From Clostridiales bacterium UBA1763 (lineage in GTDB: Bacteria > Bacillota > Clostridia > Oscillospirales > Oscillospiraceae), in contig DCHB01000060.1 of assembly GCA_002314685.1 (NCBI GenBank), positions 1 to 17,038 on the forward strand: 17,038 bases of DNA, read 5' to 3'. The position numbers and the translations under genes are program-made. Position 1 is the first letter of the stretch. Each line of letters opens with the position of its first letter. This document shows positions 6,464 through 13,202 of the stretch, piece by piece. The notes under the pieces are model-generated. The model worked only from the letters and a program-made list of their open reading frames with translations, had not been told where the DNA came from and did not search any database.

Positions 6464-6661
6464 TTATTTGTAAGGGATCATCTTTTTGATGGTTGCCTCG
6501 TTTGTAACATCGGCCATAGTGCCGGAGCGCAGACGACGGCAGCGCTTGGTGTCCTTCTTGGTGAGGATATGGCTCTTGTATGCATGAGCGCGCTTGACCT
6601 TACCGGTCTTGGTGAGATTGAATCTCTTCTTAGCACCACTGTGGGTCTTAAGTTTAGGCAT
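6464..6661 (-). CDS. rpmI: 50S ribosomal protein L35
   Basis: A 65-aa protein starting MPKLKTHSGAKKRF, the diagnostic L35 start, and rich in Lys and Arg (KVKRAHAYKSH, RCRRLRSGT). It is a structural protein of the large ribosomal subunit. The ATG at 6661 has AGGAGA upstream; a longer open frame reaching 6898 only extends into infC and is not real. It sits 55 bases after infC and 36 bases before rplT. A short perfect palindrome (AAGTAAG-C-CTTACTT, 6451-6465) covers its stop codon. Confidence 0.98.
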   Translation of the reverse strand: MPKLKTHSGAKKRFNLTKTGKVKRAHAYKSHILTKKDTKRCRRLRSGTMADVTNEATIKKMIPYK

Positions 6662-6716
6662 GATAATTTCTCCTTTACGTATGCTGCTATTCAGGATAAC
6701 CTGTAATAACCTTTGA

Positions 6717-7298
6717 TTATTCTTCCGCAGAAGCTTCCTGAGCCTGCTTCTTCGCGGCTTCCTTCTGTGCCTTCTTGACTGCTGCCGCAGACTTCGGGGA
6801 CAGGAACATGGACATGTTTCTACCTTCGAGCTTGGGTTCCTTATCAAGGTTTGCCACTTCTGAGCATCTTGACGCAAAGTCACGCAAAATCTGCTCACCT
6901 ATATTGGTGTGAGCCATTTCTCTGCCGCGGAAGCGGATTGAAACCTTTACGCGGTCACCGTCTGCAAGGAACTTAAGTGCGCTCTTGAGCTTTGTGCCGA
7001 GGTCATTCTCGCCGATACCGGGAGACATACGGATTTCCTTGACCTCCATGACGTGCTGATTTTTCTTTGCTTCCTTTTCGCGCTTTGCCTGTTCAAAGCG
7101 GAATTTGCCGTAGTCCATAATCTTGCAGACGGGGGGCTTTGCCATAGGGGATATCTTGACTAAGTCAAGGTCCTTTTCCTCTGCAATCTTAAGTGCCTCT
7201 TCAGCAGACATGATGCCGAGCTGTTCGCCTTCGTCACTTATTACTCTTAATTCCTTATCAGTGATTTCCTCGTTGATTTCGTGAGTTACGCTTGCGAT
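6717..7298 (-). CDS. infC: Translation initiation factor IF-3, apparent AUC start
   Basis: IF-3 binds the 30S subunit, blocks premature 50S joining and checks the start codon. The N-terminal domain starts HEINEEI and includes LGIMSAEEALKIAEEKDLDL; the linker has PVCKIMDYGKFRFEQ; the C-terminal domain has KEIRMSPGI and RFRGREMAH. A Lys/Ala/Glu-rich tail extends the C-terminus slightly. No ATG, GTG or TTG suits the conserved N-terminus: the frame upstream runs through a terminator hairpin. The in-frame codon ATC at 7298 sits nine bases after GGAGG, which makes it the likely start and gives 193 aa. IF-3 genes are known to use rare start codons (AUU in E. coli), letting IF-3 repress its own translation. 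It is first in the operon with rpmI and rplT. Confidence 0.93.
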   Translation of the reverse strand: MASVTHEINEEITDKELRVISDEGEQLGIMSAEEALKIAEEKDLDLVKISPMAKPPVCKIMDYGKFRFEQAKREKEAKKNQHVMEVKEIRMSPGIGENDLGTKLKSALKFLADGDRVKVSIRFRGREMAHTNIGEQILRDFASRCSEVANLDKEPKLEGRNMSMFLSPKSAAAVKKAQKEAAKKQAQEASAEE

Positions 7299-7447
7299 TG
7301 TTAAACACCTCCATAATGCAAAAAACGGATGCCTGACAGCATCCGCACGCAAAAACAGCACTCAACAAGAGCGCGGTTTTATTGACCGTAGCGCGCCTTT
7401 TGCGGCTCGGTGAGGTCGGTGGATGCCGTACCTACTTCATTTTCAGC
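7299..7447 (-). promoter_or_regulatory. infC-rpmI-rplT leader with terminator/anti-terminator switch
   Basis: The roughly 150-nt untranslated leader (transcription start near 7447) can form two exclusive structures. The terminator arm at 7336-7344 (minus strand GGATGCTGT) can instead pair over nine base pairs, one of them G-U, with an upstream segment at 7421-7429 (ACGGCATCC). The upstream segment repeats the sequence of the terminator's own 3' arm, the usual layout of an attenuator. In low-GC Gram-positives, L20 is known to control this operon by premature termination in the leader (the Rfam L20 leader class); applying that here is inference. Confidence 0.65.
7320..7345 (-). terminator. Intrinsic terminator in the infC leader
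   Basis: On the minus strand CGGATGC (7339-7345) and GCATCCG (7326-7332) form a 7-bp stem with a 6-nt loop followed directly by six T. It ends only a few bases before the infC ribosome site, so it acts upstream of the coding region, as expected for attenuation. Confidence 0.8.
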
Positions 7448-7453
7448 TCAATA

Positions 7454-7482
7454 AATATATCAGCAATTTATGCCCGTGTCAA
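7454..7482 (-). promoter_or_regulatory. Promoter of the infC operon
   Basis: On the minus strand TTGACA (7477-7482) and TATATT (7454-7459) are spaced by 17 bases. The strong -35 fits a highly expressed translation operon. Confidence 0.8.
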
Positions 7483-7532
7483 GTATTTTTTCAGATTTTT
7501 CAATTATATTTTGCCACTGCCGAGGAAAGAAT

Positions 7533-7916
7533 ATGCTACGGGGTGATTTATTGGAAATTCTGCTTGTTTTCACTGTCGGTGCGGGGCTGTACGGGCTTAT
7601 TGAAATTCTGTGGCGCGGCTACACTCACTGGAGTATGCTCCTTTGCGGAGGGGCGTGCTTTACGCTTATGTATTGGGTAAATCTCGCCGCCCTCCCGCTT
7701 TGGGCAAAATGTATTATATGCGCCGTGTGCATCAGTGCCCTTGAGTTCTGCACGGGCTATTTGGTTAACATAATTCTTAAATGGGATGTATGGGACTACT
7801 CAGACAGAGCACTTAATCTGCTCGGTCAGATATGCCCCCTATACAGCCTTTTCTGGCTTTTGCTGTCTGTGCCCGGACTTTATCTCAGCCGCTGGCTTAA
7901 ATCAATTTTCGGATAA
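7533..7916 (+). CDS. Small membrane protein resembling the CmpB-like putative ABC transporter permease family
   Basis: The product (127 aa) has likely membrane spans at about 8-24, 34-52, 57-80 and 98-119. The segments YGLIEILWRGYTHWSM (20-35), LEFCTGYLVN (70-79), VWDYS (86-90) and LLGQICPLYSLFW (96-108) match my memory of the family labelled 'putative ABC-transporter type IV' (ABC_trans_CmpB) in Firmicutes. The function of that family is not established, and no ATPase partner is nearby, so transport is only a label. I use the ATG at 7533 because GAGGA lies seven bases upstream; the open frame continues to 7470 but has no site there. The 3' end overlaps the end of convergent deoC by 15 bases. 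Confidence 0.75.
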   Translation: MLRGDLLEILLVFTVGAGLYGLIEILWRGYTHWSMLLCGGACFTLMYWVNLAALPLWAKCIICAVCISALEFCTGYLVNIILKWDVWDYSDRALNLLGQICPLYSLFWLLLSVPGLYLSRWLKSIFG

Positions 7917-8576
7917 GCCCTGCTTTTCAAGCTCTATTGCAAGCTTGACTATTCTGCTTGTGCCGAGGCGCGTTGCGCCTAAAGCGATAAAGTCCTCGGC
8001 GTCCTCGATTGAGGATATGCCGCCTGCCGCCTTGACCTGAACATACTCGGGGCTGTATCTGCGCATAAGCTCAACATCTGCTCTTGTTGCGCCGCCCTTT
8101 GAAAAGCCCGTGGAGGTCTTGATGAAATCTGCTCCGCATTCTGCAACGATTGCGCAGAGGCGGATTTTCTCCTCCTCGGTGAGCAGACAGCATTCTATGA
8201 TTACCTTGAGGACTTTACCCGCACAGGCGGCACGCACTGCCTTTATATCAGCCGCAACATCGCTCCAGCAGCCGTCCTTGACCATTGAAAGGTTTATTAC
8301 CATATCAATCTCATCGGCACCGTTTTTGACGGCATCGGAAGCCTCAAACGCCTTTGCCGCCGTGGTCATATAGCCGTTGGGGAAGCCGATTACCGTGCAT
8401 ATTTTCAGCTTATCGCCCACATAGCGCTTTGCACCCGCTACATGGCAGGGCGGTATGCAGACGCTTGCGCACTCATACCTTACAGCCTGGTCGCACAGCT
8501 TTTTGATTTCGTCCGATGTGCAGTCAACTCTCAAAAGAGTGTGGTCACACAGCTTCAATATATCCTTAATATCCAT
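7902..8576 (-). CDS. deoC: Deoxyribose-phosphate aldolase
   Basis: DeoC splits 2-deoxyribose-5-phosphate into acetaldehyde and glyceraldehyde-3-phosphate, the last step of deoxynucleoside breakdown in the cytoplasm. The 224-aa length is typical. The start DHTLL (11-15), the aspartate in EIDMVIN (D91), the Schiff-base lysine in FIKTSTGF (K153) and the second lysine in VKAAGGI (K182) are all present, so the class I aldolase site is intact. The ATG at 8576 has AAGGA upstream. No other nucleoside catabolism genes (deoA, deoB, deoD) are adjacent, and it seems to be monocistronic with its own promoter. Its end overlaps the convergent membrane protein gene, and no terminator is visible between them. 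Confidence 0.96.
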   Translation of the reverse strand: MDIKDILKLCDHTLLRVDCTSDEIKKLCDQAVRYECASVCIPPCHVAGAKRYVGDKLKICTVIGFPNGYMTTAAKAFEASDAVKNGADEIDMVINLSMVKDGCWSDVAADIKAVRAACAGKVLKVIIECCLLTEEEKIRLCAIVAECGADFIKTSTGFSKGGATRADVELMRRYSPEYVQVKAAGGISSIEDAEDFIALGATRLGTSRIVKLAIELEKQGLSEN

Positions 8577-8610
8577 AACAAAAGTCCTTTCGTGTGTTTA
8601 GTATGCTTAA

Positions 8611-8639
8611 ATTATATTCTATATTCGCGTCATATTCAA
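8611..8639 (-). promoter_or_regulatory. Promoter of deoC
   Basis: On the minus strand TTGAAT (8634-8639) and TATAAT (8611-8616) are spaced by 17 bases, about 35 bases upstream of the deoC start codon. Confidence 0.7.
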
Positions 8640-8697
8640 GCACCTGTCCTTAATATACTCTTACAAACCATAAAATTGTTAAGGTAAGGATTAAACA

Positions 8698-9306
8698 ATG
8701 GATGAAAACATAAGCAGAAATTCTGCTCAGCTTTGCGGCGTGCTTGCCGCCGCACCCGAATTTTCGCACTCGGGCAGAGGCGAAAGCTTCTATACCTTCC
8801 CTGTCGAGGTTTCGCGCCTTTCGGGTGCAAAGGATAGGGTTAATGTAATAGCCCGCGATGAGCTTCTTGAGAGCGTTGAGCTTAATCAGGGCGAAAAGAT
8901 ATTCATTTCGGGCGAGCTTCGCTCATTCAACAACAAAAGCGGCGAGGGCGCAAAGCTCGTGATAACCGTTTTTGCAAAGGAGATTTCTCTCTGCGACAGT
9001 GAGGATATAAACGAGGTACACCTAATCGGTACGCTCTGCAAAACTCCGAATCTCCGCACAACGCCTATGGGCAGGGATATCTGCGATCTCATGCTCGCGG
9101 TAAATCGCCGCTACGGCAGAAGCGATTATCTGCCGTGCATTACATGGGGGCTGAAGGCGAGGCGGGTATCGGATTGGGATACGGGCACTGTCGTTGAGCT
9201 GTACGGCAGAATCCAAAGCCGAAGCTATATCAAAATAGTCGGCGGAGATGCTGTTGAAAAGACCGCCTTTGAGGTATCGGTAACTGAAATAGATGAGTTT
9301 ACATAA
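8698..9306 (+). CDS. SSB-like single-stranded DNA-binding protein with two OB folds
   Basis: The 202-aa protein seems to be a tandem of two OB-fold domains. The second (about 104-200) is plainly SSB-like: NEVHLIGTLCKTPNLRTTPMG, then LAVNRRYG (133-140), a W-containing strand near ITWG (148-151), and VVELYGRIQSRSYIK (165-179). The first (about 8-98) has the same outline (LCGVLAAAPEFSHSG, ISGELRSF) but is more diverged. Unlike a replicative SSB it lacks the acidic C-terminal tail ending in DDDIPF, so it may not recruit the usual SSB partners and is probably an accessory or paralogous SSB. The ATG at 8698 is preceded by AAGGTAAGGA. It is monocistronic between deoC (divergent) and a shared terminator; I found no convincing promoter. 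Confidence 0.85.
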   Translation: MDENISRNSAQLCGVLAAAPEFSHSGRGESFYTFPVEVSRLSGAKDRVNVIARDELLESVELNQGEKIFISGELRSFNNKSGEGAKLVITVFAKEISLCDSEDINEVHLIGTLCKTPNLRTTPMGRDICDLMLAVNRRYGRSDYLPCITWGLKARRVSDWDTGTVVELYGRIQSRSYIKIVGGDAVEKTAFEVSVTEIDEFT

Positions 9307-9310
9307 TATT

Positions 9311-9342
9311 ATACCCTGCTGAGTTTCAGCAGGGTATATTTA
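9311..9342. terminator. Bidirectional terminator between the SSB-like gene and the VOC gene
   Basis: A perfect 12-bp stem, ATACCCTGCTGA (9311-9322) with TCAGCAGGGTAT (9326-9337), has a GTT loop and AT-rich flanks on both sides. It lies between the two convergent genes. Confidence 0.8.
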
Positions 9343-9711
9343 TCATTTTCTCGGAGGTATGACCTCAAGCCAGTAGCCGTCAAGGTCCTCTACAAAGTAT
9401 ATGCCCATTTTGGGGTTTTCGTAGCAGATACAGCCCATTTTTTCGTGCAGTGCGTGTGCCTTCTCCATATCCTCGGCAACAAATGCGAGGTGATATTCCT
9501 GCTCGCCGAGGTCGTAGGGCTCTGTTCTGTCGCGAAGCCATGTCAGCTCAAGTCGAAAATCTGTCACTCCGTCACCGAGGAAAACAATTTTGAAGCTGCC
9601 GTCCTCCGCGATTTTCTCGCGAACGGGCTTTAGTCCGAAGGCTTCGGAATAAAATTTGAGGCTTTTTTCAAGGTCAAACACATTAAAATTGAAGTGATTA
9701 AACGAAAACAT
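9343..9711 (-). CDS. Glyoxalase I-type VOC family protein
   Basis: A 122-aa vicinal-oxygen-chelate protein. All four metal ligands of glyoxalase I are in register: H6 (FNHFNFNV), E55 (RLELTW), H74 (EYHLAF) and E116 (WLEVIPP). LTWLRDRTEPYDLGEQEYH (56-74) and VEDLDGYWLE (107-116) resemble clostridial lactoylglutathione lyase annotations. It probably isomerises a methylglyoxal-thiol adduct or a related small substrate, detoxifying methylglyoxal from sugar metabolism; the thiol is unknown. I start it at the ATG at 9711, which has GGAGG seven bases upstream, rather than at the in-frame codon at 9759. It is divergent from the glycogen operon, with back-to-back promoters, which may link it to carbohydrate flux. 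Confidence 0.85.
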   Translation of the reverse strand: MFSFNHFNFNVFDLEKSLKFYSEAFGLKPVREKIAEDGSFKIVFLGDGVTDFRLELTWLRDRTEPYDLGEQEYHLAFVAEDMEKAHALHEKMGCICYENPKMGIYFVEDLDGYWLEVIPPRK

Positions 9712-9738
9712 ACTGTACCTCCGTGGATTTTTGCTTAG

Positions 9739-9767
9739 ATTATAAATGAGAATTTCCAAGATGTCAA
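9739..9767 (-). promoter_or_regulatory. Consensus promoter of the VOC gene
   Basis: On the minus strand TTGACA (9762-9767) and TATAAT (9739-9744) are spaced by 17 bases, a perfect consensus housekeeping promoter. Confidence 0.85.
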
Positions 9768-9774
9768 AAAGTTA

Positions 9775-9803
9775 TTGGAATTACGGGCAAATGCGTTTAT
9801 AAT
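9775..9803 (+). promoter_or_regulatory. Promoter of the glgB-glgA-amylase operon
   Basis: TTGGAA (9775-9780) and TATAAT (9798-9803) are spaced by 17 bases. Its -35 box is only seven bases from the -35 box of the divergent VOC promoter. Confidence 0.75.
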
Positions 9804-9832
9804 ATATTGTATCAAGCTATCGGGAGAAAGCA

Positions 9833-11743
9833 ATGGATAAGGCTACTTTAGATAAATACCTGCCGCAGGACGACATTTTCCTGTTTAACACGGGTAATGC
9901 ACGCAAGGCATGGCTTCTTTTCGGCTGTCGGTATATTGACGGGCTTAAAATGCACCGCTTTGTCGTATGGGCGCCGAATGCCGAGGCTGTTTCATTAGTC
10001 GGCGACTTTAACGCATGGGATTGCGCGGCAACACCTATGACGCGCTCTGGCGGTGTATGGTACTGCTTTGTTGAGGGGCTTAATAACGATGACCTATACA
10101 AATACTGCGTCACTCAAAAGGGCGGAAAAAAAGTGTTCAAATCCGATCCCTTTGCGACGCTGTCTCAAAGCGGACTTAACACCGCATCTGTTGTATGGAC
10201 GGGCTCGCACGAGTGGCGCGACTCCGATTTCATGGAAAAGCGCGCACTCGGCAATGTTTTTGCGTCCCCTATGTCGGTTTACGAGGTGCATCTCGGCTCA
10301 TGGAGGCAGGACGAAAACGGCGCGGTCAGCTACAAAGATATTGCCCCCGAGCTTGCCGAATACTGCAAAGGCATGGGCTTTACGCATATTGAGCTGCTCC
10401 CGCTTACAGAGTACCCCTTCCCCGGCTCATGGGGTTATCAGGTGACGGGCTATTATGCCCCGACCTCTCGCTACGGCACTCCCGACGACTTTGCCGAGCT
10501 TGTCGATACCATGCACGCGGCGGGCATAGGAGTTATCATGGACTGGGTGCCTGCGCATTTCCCGCGTGATGAGCATGGGCTTGCGGAGTTTGACGGCACA
10601 AGGCTCTTTGAGTGCAAGGAAAAGCGTATGGCTGAGCATCCCGAATGGGGCACCTTGATATTCGACTACGATATGCCCGAGGTGCAGTCTTTTCTCATTT
10701 CCTCAGCTTGCAGCTTCTTTGAAAACTACCATATTGACGGTATAAGAGTTGACGCTGTCAGCTCAATGCTGTATCTCAACTACGGCAGAAAGGACGGCGA
10801 ATTTACGCCCAACCGCGACGGTGGCAACATAAATCTCGGTGCAGTTGAGTTTTTAAGAAAGCTCAACACGGCAGTGCTGTCTCAATACGACGGCGCGGTC
10901 ACGATTGCCGAGGAATCTACGGCGTACCCAATGGTTACAATGCCGCCCGACGACGGCGGTCTCGGCTTCAGCTTCAAGTGGGATATGGGCTATATGCACG
11001 ACACACTTGACTATTTTTCAACCGACCCTCTGTTTCGCTCAGGTAAGCACGACAAGCTCACCTTCTCCATGATGTACGCTTTTTCCGAAAATTTCATCCT
11101 CGCCTACTCACACGATGAGGTCGTGCATGGCAAAAAATCCATGCTCGACAAGATGCACGGCGATTATGAGGAAAAATTTGCGTCACTTCGCAGTCTGTAC
11201 GGTCTGCAGTTTGCTCACCCGGGGAAAAAGCTCTGCTTTATGGGCTCGGAATTCGGGCAGTTTATCGAATGGAATTACGAAAACGGGCTTGACTGGCTTT
11301 TGCTTGACTACCCGATGCACAAGAAAATGCAGAGCTACTATGCCGCACTCAACAAACTTTATCTCTCGCAGCCCGCACTGTACGAGCGCGATAAATCGTG
11401 GGACGGCTTTAAGTGGCTGAATGTTGATAACAAAATGCAAAGCTGTATTGCGTTTATGCGCTGTGGCACTGAGAGCTGTCTCGTCTGTGCCTGCAACTTT
11501 ACTCCGAATGTAAACAATGGCTTTGTTATAGGTCTGCCCGAGAAGGGTGTTTTGCGCGAGATACTGTCAAGCGATGACGAAAAATTCGGCGGATGTGGTT
11601 TACATAATCTTGATGAGATTATGAGCGAGGACAGACAGTTCGGCGAATATGAGTACAGCGCCGAGATAAATCTCCCGCCGCTGTCAGCAGTATATTTTGA
11701 ATTTATCCCCGAAAGGACGGATGAAAATGAAGAAGGAATTTAA
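9833..11743 (+). CDS. glgB: 1,4-alpha-glucan branching enzyme
   Basis: GlgB cuts alpha-1,4-glucan chains and rejoins them as alpha-1,6 branches in glycogen. This 636-aa protein has an N-terminal CBM48-like beta domain (about 40-125; RFVVWAPNA at 42-50, SLVGDFNAW at 54-62). The GH13 barrel follows, with SYYAP-type YYAPTSRYG (207-215), DWVPAHF (237-243), the nucleophile D307 in DGIRVDAVSSMLYLNY, the acid/base E360 in TIAEES, and D428 in YSHDEVVHGK. GSEFGQFIEWNYENGLDW (471-488) is also typical of branching enzymes. Length is normal for the short (GH13_9) form. The ATG at 9833 has GGGAGAA upstream. It is first in the operon, and its end overlaps the start of glgA. Confidence 0.96.
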   Translation: MDKATLDKYLPQDDIFLFNTGNARKAWLLFGCRYIDGLKMHRFVVWAPNAEAVSLVGDFNAWDCAATPMTRSGGVWYCFVEGLNNDDLYKYCVTQKGGKKVFKSDPFATLSQSGLNTASVVWTGSHEWRDSDFMEKRALGNVFASPMSVYEVHLGSWRQDENGAVSYKDIAPELAEYCKGMGFTHIELLPLTEYPFPGSWGYQVTGYYAPTSRYGTPDDFAELVDTMHAAGIGVIMDWVPAHFPRDEHGLAEFDGTRLFECKEKRMAEHPEWGTLIFDYDMPEVQSFLISSACSFFENYHIDGIRVDAVSSMLYLNYGRKDGEFTPNRDGGNINLGAVEFLRKLNTAVLSQYDGAVTIAEESTAYPMVTMPPDDGGLGFSFKWDMGYMHDTLDYFSTDPLFRSGKHDKLTFSMMYAFSENFILAYSHDEVVHGKKSMLDKMHGDYEEKFASLRSLYGLQFAHPGKKLCFMGSEFGQFIEWNYENGLDWLLLDYPMHKKMQSYYAALNKLYLSQPALYERDKSWDGFKWLNVDNKMQSCIAFMRCGTESCLVCACNFTPNVNNGFVIGLPEKGVLREILSSDDEKFGGCGLHNLDEIMSEDRQFGEYEYSAEINLPPLSAVYFEFIPERTDENEEGI

Positions 11744-13202
11744 GCAGCTTTTATCGGATAAGGGACGCAAGAAGCTTCCCGATGTTTTGCTTGCCGCGGC
11801 TGAGTGTGCCCCGCTTTCAAAGACGGGCGGGCTTGCCGATGTCGTCGGCACTCTGCCTAAAAGCCTGAAGGAGCTTGGCATTGATGCGCGAGTAATCACC
11901 CCCTATCACCGCTGTATTAAGGATAAATACTCCGCCTCGGTTGAGCATCTGTTTGGTTTTTATGTAAACCTCGGCTGGCGTACTCAGTATTGCGGGATTG
12001 AGCGTCTTGTGCTCGAAGGCGTTATTATCTATCTTGTCGATAACGAGTTTTATTTCGGCGATAAAATATACAAGGGCGGCTACGAGGAGGGCGAGCAATA
12101 CGCCTTCTTCACTCGCGCTGTTTTGGAGGCTCTGCCTAAGCTCGATTTTGCCCCCGAGGTCGTTAATTGCAACGACTGGCACACCGCTATGCTTCCAATG
12201 CTTGCCAAGACTCAGTATGCCGAAAAATACGGCTCCGTCCGCTGGCTTTTGACTATACATAACATTGCATTTCAAGGCAAATTCGGCTTTGACTATGTGC
12301 AGGATTTGCTCTCGGTTGATGAGAAATACTACACCTCGGAGTTTATGGAGCTCAATGGCTGTGCAAGCTTTCTCAAGGCGGGCTGTGTGTTTGCCGACAG
12401 GATAAATACGGTCAGTCCCACCTACGCAGAGGAGATTAAAACCGCCTATTTCGGCGAGGGACTTGAGGGCATTTTAAGTGCTCGTACAAATGAGCTTTCG
12501 GGCATAATCAACGGCATTGATGTTAAAAGCTTCAATCCCTATGCTGACACTGAAATTGCGGCAAATTATCATAAGGGCAGGCTAAGCGGCAAGAAATTAT
12601 GTAAACTTTCACTGCAGGAGCAAATGGGACTCGAGTGCCGCGAGGATGTGCCTCTGTTTGCAATGGTTACCCGCATGACCGAGCAAAAGGGCTTCGAGCT
12701 TGTGCAGTTTATGCTCGATGAGCTTATGAGCTACAACGATATGCAGTTTATCATGCTCGGCACGGGCGATAAGGAATACGAGGACTTTATGCGCGGTGCG
12801 GAGGCTCGCTATAAGGGCAGGCTTTGCGCATACATCGGCTATAATGAGGCACTTTCGCACAAAGTATATTCGGGTGCTGATTTCCTGCTTATGCCCTCTC
12901 GCTTTGAGCCCTGCGGCTTATCGCAGATGATTGCAATGCGCTACGGCACACTGCCTATTGTGCGTGAGACGGGCGGGCTTAAAGACTCCGTTATTCCGTA
13001 TAACCGCTATACGGGCGAGGGCAACGGCTTCTCCTTTGCCGATTTTAACGCGCACGAGATGAAGGATGCTATTTTGCTTGCGCTCGAGTGCTACTCAAAG
13101 CCCGAGACTATGCAGGCACTTATCCGCAATGCAATGGAGGCTGATTTCAGCTTCAAAAAATCCGCCGAGGAATACGCGAGGCTTTATATATGTATGCTGT
13201 AA
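11727..13202 (+). CDS. glgA: Glycogen synthase (ADP-glucose type, GT5)
   Basis: GlgA adds glucose from ADP-glucose to the growing alpha-1,4 chain. Numbered from the ATG at 11727 it is 491 aa. Motifs are KTGGLADVVGTLP (32-44; the ADP-glucose lysine), NDWHTAM (149-155), HNIAFQG (178-184), INGID (261-265), TRMTEQKG (315-322) and PSRFEPCGLSQMIAMRYG (390-407) with the GT-B glutamate region. The N-terminus carries about 15 extra, mostly basic residues before the usual start of the fold. I prefer 11727 over the ATG at 11721 because AAAGGA (11712-11717) is then nine bases away. The start lies 17 bases inside glgB, pointing to coupled translation. No ADP-glucose pyrophosphorylase (glgC) is in this window; it must be elsewhere. 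Confidence 0.96.
   Translation: MKKEFKQLLSDKGRKKLPDVLLAAAECAPLSKTGGLADVVGTLPKSLKELGIDARVITPYHRCIKDKYSASVEHLFGFYVNLGWRTQYCGIERLVLEGVIIYLVDNEFYFGDKIYKGGYEEGEQYAFFTRAVLEALPKLDFAPEVVNCNDWHTAMLPMLAKTQYAEKYGSVRWLLTIHNIAFQGKFGFDYVQDLLSVDEKYYTSEFMELNGCASFLKAGCVFADRINTVSPTYAEEIKTAYFGEGLEGILSARTNELSGIINGIDVKSFNPYADTEIAANYHKGRLSGKKLCKLSLQEQMGLECREDVPLFAMVTRMTEQKGFELVQFMLDELMSYNDMQFIMLGTGDKEYEDFMRGAEARYKGRLCAYIGYNEALSHKVYSGADFLLMPSRFEPCGLSQMIAMRYGTLPIVRETGGLKDSVIPYNRYTGEGNGFSFADFNAHEMKDAILLALECYSKPETMQALIRNAMEADFSFKKSAEEYARLYICML

Noticed and set aside
6451..6465. A perfect short palindrome over the rpmI stop codon, considered as an L20 operator
   Set aside because: A 7-bp stem with a one-base centre cannot form a normal hairpin loop, and nothing links it to L20 binding.
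7299..7361. A longer infC starting at GTG 7361
   Set aside because: The extra 21 codons run through the terminator stem and ribosome site and match no IF-3 N-terminus.
11594..11608. A 15-base repeat (TGTGGTTTACATAAT) shared by glgB and the GH13 gene (also at 15221-15235)
   Set aside because: Both copies code Cys-Gly-Leu-His-Asn inside ordinary reading frames; two copies 3.6 kb apart with no flanking structure look like chance.
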